A stretch of DNA of 10,324 nt from positions 1 to 10,324 of the forward strand of contig CAKZYM010000717.1 of assembly GCA_937884685.1 (NCBI GenBank). Direction: 5' to 3'. Position 1 is the stretch's first letter; every line of letters starts with the position of its first letter. Position numbers and translations under genes: made by a program. This document shows, piece after piece, positions 1 through 5,019 of the stretch. Origin of the DNA: an uncultured Calothrix sp. (GTDB taxonomy: Bacteria > Cyanobacteriota > Cyanobacteriia > Cyanobacteriales > Nostocaceae). Below the pieces are notes generated by a model. It did not search any database. It was not told the DNA's origin and worked only from the letters and a program-made list of their open reading frames with translations.

Positions 1-53
1 TTCCCTACTCCCTATTGCAAAAATAATGCTTTAATGAGCGTGTTAATTAAAAC

Positions 54-69
54 ATGATACCTGTATCAT
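54..69. promoter_or_regulatory. Perfect 16-bp dyad ATGATAC-CT-GTATCAT
   Basis: Two 7-base arms are perfect reverse complements around a 2-base centre. A 2-base centre is too tight for an RNA hairpin, so a DNA-binding protein operator is the more natural reading. The half-site GTATCA recurs three times at 275-299, just before the SPFH gene. No regulator is identified. Confidence 0.3.
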
Positions 70-85
70 ATAAACCAATAAAAGC

Positions 86-199
86 GATATAGCATTTTCA
101 TTTGATTCAAAGCTTCTGAGCTATGGAATGTGGGTTCTTGTACGTGAAGACATTGCGATAGAGGAACTTATATTGCACTTAATTGAAAATCGCTATATC
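86..199. repeat. Separated inverted repeat, 15-base arms
   Basis: GATATAGC followed by ATTTTCA at 86-100 is the reverse complement of TGAAAAT and GCTATATC at 184-199, with a single extra C at 191. The arms enclose 83 bases with no recognised gene. A related word (ttgcgatatagct) occurs at 5002-5014, which suggests a dispersed short repeat. It could be a small non-autonomous palindromic element, but no target duplication was established. Confidence 0.35.
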
Positions 200-213
200 T
201 TGTCTGAAGTCTC

Positions 214-227
214 ATTATCGTGATAAT
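214..227. promoter_or_regulatory. Perfect 14-bp dyad ATTATC-GT-GATAAT
   Basis: Two 6-base arms are perfect reverse complements around GT. Like the dyad at 54-69 it has a 2-base centre and contains an AT-rich half-site. It lies about 120 bases before the SPFH start. An operator role is inference from shape and place only. Confidence 0.25.
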
Positions 228-271
228 CACATAACACGTTGCATTTTTAATTAGACTGAAGGTAAGAAGAG

Positions 272-303
272 GTAGTATCACTTGTATCAAGTTGTATCAC
301 TAC
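272..303. promoter_or_regulatory. Cluster of three GTATCA sites with internal dyads
   Basis: GTATCA occurs as direct repeats at 275-280, 284-289 and 294-299, spaced 9 and 10 bases, close to one helical turn. The middle copy lies in a perfect dyad ACTTG-TAT-CAAGT (280-292). The outer flanks GTAGT (272-276) and ACTAC (299-303) are also reverse complements. The near-concentric symmetry 46-77 bases before the SPFH start suggests an operator or a leader RNA structure. Confidence 0.35.
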
Positions 304-337
304 TACTTCCTTAAAGTAAATTTCCCTATTGCTGTAC

Positions 338-343
338 AAGGAG
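338..343 (+). promoter_or_regulatory. Shine-Dalgarno site of the SPFH gene
   Basis: AAGGAG lies five bases before the ATG at 349. It is the only strong ribosome binding site I noticed among the starts in this window. It fixes the SPFH start and shows that initiation signals are intact even though the reading frame is broken. Confidence 0.8.
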
Positions 344-348
344 CATAA

Positions 349-1200
349 ATGGAGCCAATTATTGCTATAGCTTTAGTGCTTATAGGTTATTCATTAGGGT
401 CGGCAAAGATTATTAATCAAGGTAACGAAGCTTTAGTAGAACGCTTGGGACAGTACCATCGTAAGTTAAGACCCGGACTGAATTTTATCGTTCCGCTCAT
501 CGACCAGGTTGTAATGGAAGATACTACGCGGGAACAGATATTAGATATCAAACCCCAAAACGTAATTACTAAAGATAATATCTACCTAGAAATTGATGGG
601 GTTGTGTATTGGCGTATCAAAGATATGGAGAAAAGTTTCTACCAAATCGATGATTTAGCCCAAGGTTTAAACCAAATTACCACAACTACTCTACGCGAAA
701 TTATCGCTCAAAATTCTTTAGAGGAAACTAATGTCTCTAGAGTAGATATGGATAAAGAGTTATTGGATAGATTGAATGAAACAACCGCAGATTGGGGAGA
801 TGAAATTCAAAGAGTAGATATTCAATCGATTACACCACCCGAAAGCGTGCGGTAGTCAATGGAAGACCAACGTGCTGCTGAAATTAAAAGCCGTGCTGCC
901 ATTTTGGAAGCTGAAGGGGAACGTCAAGCCGCAATTAAGAAAGCTGAAGGTACTAGTACTAGTATGCAGATTCTTTCCGAAGCTTTGCGTAGCACTCCTG
1001 AAAATAAGGAAATTCTCCGGTATCTGGTGGCCCAAGATTACATTAACGCTAGCTATAAATTAGGAGAAAGTCCTAATTCCAAAGTTATTTTTGTAGACCC
1101 CGGCTCCGGTTCCAATGAGATTGTCGAACAAATAAGCGCTGAAACCGTAGCTGAAGATACCGCAAGAAGACCCAACAATGGCAATGGTTCTGAGAACTAA
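349..1200 (+). pseudogene. Stomatin/SPFH (band 7) membrane protein gene split by an in-frame TAG
   Basis: The frame from 349 stays open to the TAA at 1198-1200 except for one TAG at 853-855 (codon 169 of 283). Residues 3-20 are a hydrophobic membrane anchor. NQGNEALVERLGQYHRKL and RPGLNFIVPLID (about 24-52) and TTREQILDIKPQNVITKDN are typical of the SPFH/band 7 domain, which runs to about residue 165. After the stop, MEDQRAAEIKSRAAILEAEG starts the charged coiled-coil and C-terminal part of the same family. SPFH proteins form membrane oligomers that scaffold microdomains or protect partner proteins. Both halves look well conserved, with no frameshift. I recall Gln at this position in cyanobacterial homologues, so CAG to TAG is the simplest origin. 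Alternatives are a sequencing error, a recent null allele, readthrough, or two polypeptides: an ATG at 859 follows the stop by one codon, but no Shine-Dalgarno site precedes it. TAG also ends the SirB1-like gene, which argues against general recoding. Confidence 0.8.
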
Positions 1201-1201
1201 G

Positions 1202-1290
1202 CCAATTTGATGAATTGGAAAATTGGAGGCAATTTATTTTCTGTGCTGTATGTAAATCAGCCCCGAGGCTTTACCAATTTTCCCATTTTT
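1202..1290 (+). terminator. Candidate terminator of the SPFH gene, with a competing hairpin
   Basis: GGAAAATTGG (1217-1226) pairs perfectly with CCAATTTTCC (1274-1283). The 47-base loop contains a small hairpin AGCC-CCGA-GGCT (1259-1270), and the long stem is followed by CATTTTT. A second hairpin, CCAATT-TGATG-AATTGG (1202-1218), starts just after the stop codon and shares two bases with the long stem, so the two may compete. The position between convergent genes suits a terminator. The long loop makes it an untidy one. Confidence 0.45.
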
Positions 1291-1311
1291 CAGTTACTTT
1301 AATTTGGTACT

Positions 1312-2133
1312 TTAATTTGTTCGCATTAAAGCATCAGCAACCATTGAAACGTCGCGCATTTGTTCAACATCGTGAATTCTTAAGATATCAGCACCATTAA
1401 AAATAGCAGCACAACAGGCCGCAGCAGTTCCCCAAACTCTTGCTTTGGGGTCCGGTTGGTTCAAAATGCGACCAATAAAACTTTTGCGAGATGGGCCAAC
1501 TAAAATTGGACTATTAAGTTTTTTTAATTCTGTTAAACGGCGAAAAATTTCTAAATTTTGTTCTAAATTCTTAGCGAAGCCAATACCGGGGTCGATAATA
1601 ATTTTTTCTCTTTCGATTCCCGCAGCTGTTGCTGCATTTATTTGTTGAGATAAAAAATCAGATATTTCTTTGATTACATCTTGATAATCGGTCATCTGCT
1701 GCATTGTCTGAGGAGTTCCCCGGATATGCATTAATACAATAGGCACCTTCAACTCAGCAACAGTAGAAAACATCAAAGAGTCGAAAGTGCCCCCAGAAAT
1801 GTCGTTAACTATATTCGCACCAGCATCAACAGCAGCCTTAGCTACTTTTGCTCTTGTGGTATCTACAGAAATAGGTACATTGATTTTTGGACGAATAACT
1901 TCTATAACCGAAAGCACTCGTTCGAGTTCTTCTTCCAGAGAAATTTGTTCCGCACCAGGACGAGTTGATTGTCCGCCAACATCAATAATATCAGCACCAT
2001 TCTCAGTTAAAGCCACTGCTTGATTTAAAGCTACTAGGGGTTTATTAAACTCCCCACCATCGCTAAAACTATCAGGCGTAACATTTAAAACGCCCATTAA
2101 ATAAGTACGCTGACCCCAGTTGAAGTTGAGCAT
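1312..2133 (-). CDS. folP: Dihydropteroate synthase
   Basis: Joins 6-hydroxymethyl-7,8-dihydropterin pyrophosphate to p-aminobenzoate to give dihydropteroate, the sulfonamide-sensitive step of folate synthesis, in the cytoplasm. From the chosen start the protein has 273 residues, normal for this TIM-barrel family. Visible motifs are LNVTPDSFSDGG (16-27), DVGGQSTRPGA (51-61), VDTTRA with Asp91, ND (110-111), LMHIRGTPQTM (134-144), DPGIGFAK (181-188), PSRKSF with Lys217, and RIHD (252-255). All expected ligand-binding residues are present. The frame stays open upstream to 2361, but that part translates purine-rich repeats and the 3' end of tpiA, so ATG at 2133 is preferred. No good Shine-Dalgarno site precedes it, only an A-rich run. 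It lies 172 bases after tpiA on the same strand and may be cotranscribed with it. Confidence 0.95.
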   Translation of the reverse strand: MLNFNWGQRTYLMGVLNVTPDSFSDGGEFNKPLVALNQAVALTENGADIIDVGGQSTRPGAEQISLEEELERVLSVIEVIRPKINVPISVDTTRAKVAKAAVDAGANIVNDISGGTFDSLMFSTVAELKVPIVLMHIRGTPQTMQQMTDYQDVIKEISDFLSQQINAATAAGIEREKIIIDPGIGFAKNLEQNLEIFRRLTELKKLNSPILVGPSRKSFIGRILNQPDPKARVWGTAAACCAAIFNGADILRIHDVEQMRDVSMVADALMRTN

Positions 2134-2170
2134 CGTTTTTTTACAGCTTGAAGAAAGATATGGAGAGTAG

Positions 2171-2223
2171 GGGACAAGGGGACAAGGAGAGGGGGAAGAG
2201 GGGGAAGAGGGGGAAGAGGGGGT
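2171..2223. repeat. Purine-rich tandem repeats with four G5 runs (G-quadruplex-capable)
   Basis: Two copies of GGGACAAG (2171-2186) are followed by units of a 9-mer, AAGAGGGGG. Four G5 runs (2191-2195, 2200-2204, 2209-2213, 2218-2222) are separated by identical AAGA loops, which fits the G3+N1-7 quadruplex rule. The G-rich strand is the template strand for tpiA-folP transcription. The same 9-mer appears again near 7484-7501, so it is a dispersed repeat. Confidence 0.75.
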
Positions 2224-2231
2224 AGAAAAAA

Positions 2232-2300
2232 AAATTACCCAATACCAATTACCAATTATCCATGCCAAATCCCCAATGACCAATCCCCAATTCCCAAATC
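2232..2300. repeat. Degenerate ccaatt/ccccaat intergenic repeat
   Basis: The stretch is built of irregular short words such as ACCAATT, CCCCAAT and CCCAATT. Similar words (ggaattggggattggg in the opposite sense) occur at 3116-3130, upstream of tpiA. It fills the rest of the tpiA-folP gap, and I see no gene or clear promoter in it. Confidence 0.5.
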
Positions 2301-2305
2301 CTAAT

Positions 2306-3052
2306 TCAGTTAAAATTGACAATTCGAGCAAAGCTTTCCGATTCCAAACTTGCTCCACCAACTAAAGCACCATCAATTTCGGGTTGAGCCATAATTTCAT
2401 CAACATTACCAGGCTTCACAGAGCCTCCATATTGAATAGTTACATTTTTATTACTCAACAAACTGCGAATTAAACCGATGACTCGATTCGCTTCGGTCGA
2501 TTCACAAGTATCTCCGGTACCAATTGCCCAAATTGGCTCGTAAGCAATTACCAGATTATTTTGGTCAATACCAACTAAATCTTGCTTAATTTGGTTGGTA
2601 ATTATCGATTCGGTTTCTCCCGCGTCTCTTTGTTGTTTAGTCTCTCCAACGCAAAGAATAGGAGTCATTCCATATTTTTGAGCGGCTTTGAGACGTTGAT
2701 TTACAGTTTCATCCGTTTCACCAAAATACTGTCGTCGTTCGCTATGACCAATAATTACATAACGAACCCCAATTTCAGAGAGCATTAAAGCGGAAATTTC
2801 ACCCGTATAAGCTCCCGTCTCTTCCCAATGAACATTTTGTGCCCCTAACATAACGCGGCCACCGTGCAAGTTCTTTGATAAAACGTTTAAATCAGTAAAA
2901 GGAACGCACAATACCGCTTCTCTATCGTCAGGAGTCTCTTGTAACAAAGGCATGAATCCTTGTAAAAATTCCTCGGATTCTGCCCTAGTTTTGAACATTT
3001 TCCAGTTGCCAGCAATAACAATTTTTCGCACGGGTGATTCAGTCAAGTCCAT
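2306..3052 (-). CDS. tpiA: Triosephosphate isomerase
   Basis: Interconverts dihydroxyacetone phosphate and glyceraldehyde 3-phosphate in glycolysis, gluconeogenesis and the Calvin cycle. It is a cytoplasmic TIM-barrel enzyme, normally a dimer. Key features are NWK with catalytic Lys18, GHSERR with His103, YEPIWAIGTG with catalytic Glu172 and the flexible loop 6 after it, and the phosphate-binding YGGSV (208-212) and GG (232-233). Length is 248 from the ATG at 3052. Cyanobacterial homologues I know usually begin near VRKIVIAGNWKM, which here corresponds to a GTG at 3031 giving 241 residues. Neither start has a good Shine-Dalgarno site. A weak promoter can be drawn on the minus strand, TTGGTT (3095-3100) and TAAAAA (3072-3077) with a 17-base gap, but it would leave a very short leader. 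folP follows on the same strand. Confidence 0.97.
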   Translation of the reverse strand: MDLTESPVRKIVIAGNWKMFKTRAESEEFLQGFMPLLQETPDDREAVLCVPFTDLNVLSKNLHGGRVMLGAQNVHWEETGAYTGEISALMLSEIGVRYVIIGHSERRQYFGETDETVNQRLKAAQKYGMTPILCVGETKQQRDAGETESIITNQIKQDLVGIDQNNLVIAYEPIWAIGTGDTCESTEANRVIGLIRSLLSNKNVTIQYGGSVKPGNVDEIMAQPEIDGALVGGASLESESFARIVNFN

Positions 3053-3137
3053 AATCGCTACTTTTATGCAATTTTTAGTTTATGACTTTTTCGCAACCAA
3101 TTGTAAGTGTGAAGGGAATTGGGGATTGGGAAATAGA

Positions 3138-3186
3138 AGTAGCAAGTAACAAGTAGCGAGTAGCAAGTAGTGAATAACTAGTAGTG
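3138..3186. repeat. Heptamer tandem array, AGTAGCA type, seven units
   Basis: Seven consecutive 7-base units can be read in one phase: AGTAGCA, AGTAACA, AGTAGCG, AGTAGCA, AGTAGTG, AATAACT, AGTAGTG. This matches the short tandemly repeated repetitive (STRR) sequences described in heterocystous cyanobacteria. The array at 7564-7591 is a close relative in the opposite orientation. It lies in the divergent gap between tpiA and the GTPase gene. Confidence 0.8.
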
Positions 3187-3300
3187 ATTTATAAATACCT
3201 TCAGCTTAATTACTGTTCAAAAATTATTAGGATAGAAGAAATATAAGAAGACGTAACAAAATTTATAATCTAAAGTCTAAAAATCCGTTTTCCGCAAAAT

Positions 3301-3335
3301 CTATAATCTATAATCTAAAATCCAAAATCCAAATG
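3301..3335. repeat. Heptamer array CTATAAT/CTAAAAT ending in the GTPase start codon
   Basis: The units are CTATAAT, CTATAAT, CTAAAAT, CCAAAAT and CCAAATG. The last contains the ATG at 3333-3335. Looser copies (ataatctaaagtctaaaaatc) lie just upstream at 3265-3285. The array takes the place where a ribosome binding site would be, and none is visible. A similar word (aaatccaaaatc) precedes the possible gene start at 10313. Confidence 0.7.
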
Positions 3336-4772
3336 ACTGAACCACATAGCAGTAATTCTTATAGCACCGAAGAACTAGATAAAGCAATTTTTACTTTCGA
3401 GGAGATTCAAACGGAACTTCACTATAAGCAAGCACAAACAGCTTTACGTGAAATGGTGACCAATCTTGACCTTAGTGCATCGGAAACTCAAGGTTTGGAA
3501 ATGGAAATCGGTGATTTGGAAGCTATGCTGACTAAGTTGGAAAGTATGGTTATTCAAATTGCTGCTTTTGGTATGGTGGGACGTGGTAAATCTTCTTTAC
3601 TAAATGCAATGGTAGGTCGTCCGGTTTTTGAAACTGGTCCTTTGCATGGTGTAACTCGCGATGCACAAACAGTTAATTGGACTATTAGTGAAGAAACTTT
3701 TGGTGAATCTCAAAGTGCTTTAAGAGTCACTTTCGAGAGTTCTAGCGGTCAATCGCGGGTGGAGTTGATTGATACTCCTGGCTTGGATGAAGTTGATGGT
3801 GAAACTCGAACTGCATTAGCCGAACAAATTGCTCAACAAGCTGATTTAATTTTATTTGTTATTTCTGGGGATATGACGAAGCTCGAACACGAAGCTCTTT
3901 CCCAATTAAGAGAAGCGCGTAAGCCAATTTTATTAGTATTTAATAAGGTAGACCAGTATCCTCAAGCTGACAGAATTGCAGTTTACGAAAAGATTCGCGA
4001 TGAGCGCGTTAAGGAATTGCTTTCACCCGAGGAAATTGTCACTGCTGCTGCTTCACCTTTGGTGAGAACTTTGGTTCGTCGTGATGATGGTACTAAGGGT
4101 GTACAGTTACGTAAGGGAAAACCCCAAGTTGAGGAACTGAAACTAAAAATATTGGAAATTCTGCAACGTGAAGGTAAAGCTTTGGTGGCTCTGAATACTA
4201 TGCTTTACGCTGATGACGTGAATGACCAATTGGTACAGCGTAAATTACAATTACGCGAAACTGCTGCCAATCAGTTAATTTGGAAGTCTGTAATGACTAA
4301 GGCTTTAGCGGTTGCTCTTAATCCAGTTACTGTATTAGATATTATCAGTGCTGCGACTATTGATGTTTTCTTAATTTTAGGCTTATCCCGGCTGTATGGT
4401 ATTCCCATGACAGAAGCAGGAGCGATAAAATTACTACAAAAAATTGCCCTGAGTATGGGTGGGATTACTGCGAGCGAGTTGCTAGCAAATTTAGGATTAG
4501 GTTCTTTAAAAACTTTACTTGGTATTTCTGCACCAGCTACTGGTGGAGTATCGCTTGGCCCTTATGTATCTGTTGCGCTGACTCAAGCGGGTGTAGCAGG
4601 TGTTTCTTCTTATGGTATCGGACAAGTTACAAAAGCATATTTAGCTAATGGAGCTACCTGGGGACCTGATGGACCAAAAGCTGTGATTAATAAGATTCTA
4701 GCGAATCTCGATGAGTCTTCTATTTTGAATCGGATTAAAAGCGAATTGCAAATTAAATTGAGGAAGGTTTGA
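3333..4772 (+). CDS. GTP-binding protein with C-terminal DUF697 domain
   Basis: A 479-residue GTPase of the Era/dynamin-like TRAFAC group. The G motifs are in order: P-loop GMVGRGKS (80-87), a G2 candidate Thr108 in GVTRD, DTPG (147-150), NKVD (204-207) and a G5-like TAAASP (237-242). The N-terminal part (12-75) is helical and charged. From about 312 to 440 comes a DUF697-type region with hydrophobic helices (about 321-352 and 395-430) that suggest membrane contact. Such proteins are common in cyanobacteria, but their role is not established, so no function is assigned beyond GTP binding and probable hydrolysis. The first ATG gives a normal length. No Shine-Dalgarno site is present; the start lies in a heptamer repeat. 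The gene stands alone, divergent from tpiA and convergent with the TM_helix gene. Confidence 0.9.
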   Translation: MTEPHSSNSYSTEELDKAIFTFEEIQTELHYKQAQTALREMVTNLDLSASETQGLEMEIGDLEAMLTKLESMVIQIAAFGMVGRGKSSLLNAMVGRPVFETGPLHGVTRDAQTVNWTISEETFGESQSALRVTFESSSGQSRVELIDTPGLDEVDGETRTALAEQIAQQADLILFVISGDMTKLEHEALSQLREARKPILLVFNKVDQYPQADRIAVYEKIRDERVKELLSPEEIVTAAASPLVRTLVRRDDGTKGVQLRKGKPQVEELKLKILEILQREGKALVALNTMLYADDVNDQLVQRKLQLRETAANQLIWKSVMTKALAVALNPVTVLDIISAATIDVFLILGLSRLYGIPMTEAGAIKLLQKIALSMGGITASELLANLGLGSLKTLLGISAPATGGVSLGPYVSVALTQAGVAGVSSYGIGQVTKAYLANGATWGPDGPKAVINKILANLDESSILNRIKSELQIKLRKV

Positions 4773-4847
4773 GGAGACAAGGAGATGGGGAGAAAGTATT
4801 ATCACGGATTAAATGGATTTCACTGATTTCACTGATTTAGTAATTAT

Positions 4848-4903
4848 CAACCACTATCAACTAACAACTAACCACTAACAACTATCAACTAACAACTAAC
4901 CAC
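4848..4903. repeat. Heptamer array TAACAAC type, eight units, with 28-base super-period
   Basis: Eight 7-base units read in phase: CAACCAC, TATCAAC, TAACAAC, TAACCAC, TAACAAC, TATCAAC, TAACAAC, TAACCAC. The block 4855-4875 is repeated exactly at 4883-4903, so the array has a 28-base period on top of the 7-base one. That suggests growth by duplication of a four-unit block. Confidence 0.8.
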
Positions 4904-4912
4904 TAATTAAAA

Positions 4913-4975
4913 TGTGGAGAGAACAGGAAACAGTAAATAGGGAACGAATATTGTTTCCTTTGAATCTTCTCCACA
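4913..4975. repeat. Nested inverted repeat, possible bidirectional terminator
   Basis: TGTGGAGA (4913-4920) pairs with TCTCCACA (4968-4975), and inside it AGGAAACA (4925-4932) pairs with TGTTTCCT (4952-4959). Both 8-base stems are perfect, separated by 4 and 8 unpaired bases, with a 19-base loop. It sits between the 3' ends of two convergent genes. There is no U tract on either side, so it is not a classic intrinsic terminator. It may stop RNA decay or be a small palindromic repeat. Confidence 0.45.
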
Positions 4976-4994
4976 CTCCACACTTAATACTTAT

Positions 4995-5016
4995 ATAGCT
5001 ATTGCGATATAGCTAT
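4995..5016 (-). terminator. Small hairpin after the TM_helix gene
   Basis: ATAGCTAT occurs at 4995-5002 and 5009-5016 around a 6-base loop. The word is its own reverse complement, so the copies form an 8-base stem. It begins four bases past the stop codon of the minus-strand gene. The stem is AT-rich and lacks a U run, so terminator function is doubtful. Confidence 0.3.
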
Positions 5017-5019
5017 TTA

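Larger units (their letters stand above)
1..348. other. Non-coding leader upstream of the SPFH gene
   Basis: No convincing gene is seen in these 348 bases. The stretch is AT-rich and carries several short dyads: ATGATAC/GTATCAT, ATTATC/GATAAT and three direct GTATCA copies near 275-299. It also holds a separated inverted repeat (86-100 with 184-199). A 10-base direct repeat, TCCCTATTGC, occurs at 9-18 and 323-332. I could not place a convincing -35/-10 pair, so the transcription start of the SPFH gene is unknown. The sites described are the likely control region, which is inference. Confidence 0.6.
4773..5019. other. Intergenic gap between convergent genes, mostly repeats
   Basis: Directly after the GTPase stop comes a ggagacaaggagatggggag tract, related to the purine-rich repeats elsewhere. 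Then follow 2.5 copies of the 9-mer GATTTCACT (4816-4838), a heptamer array (4848-4903), a nested inverted repeat (4913-4975) and a small hairpin (4995-5016). No coding sequence is seen. Confidence 0.6.

Noticed and set aside
128..223. Small 31-codon frame starting at ATG 128 (MWVLVREDIAIEELILH...)
   Set aside because: The peptide looks amphipathic, but it has no Shine-Dalgarno site and no recognised relative, and it runs through one arm of an inverted repeat. Chance is a fair explanation; conservation would be needed to revive it.
853..855. General reassignment of TAG to an amino acid
   Set aside because: TAG ends the SirB1-like gene at its expected C-terminus (7590-7592), so TAG works as a normal stop in this genome.
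859..1200. The second half of the SPFH gene as a separate complete gene
   Set aside because: It begins within the coiled coil of a known family, has no ribosome binding site and is in frame with the first half. It is better listed as part of one interrupted gene.
1312..2361. Long version of folP starting at 2361, with 76 extra N-terminal residues
   Set aside because: The extra part translates purine-rich tandem repeats (a run of Ser-Ser-Pro) and overlaps the end of tpiA. The family normally starts close to the first DHPS motif, so 2133 is preferred.
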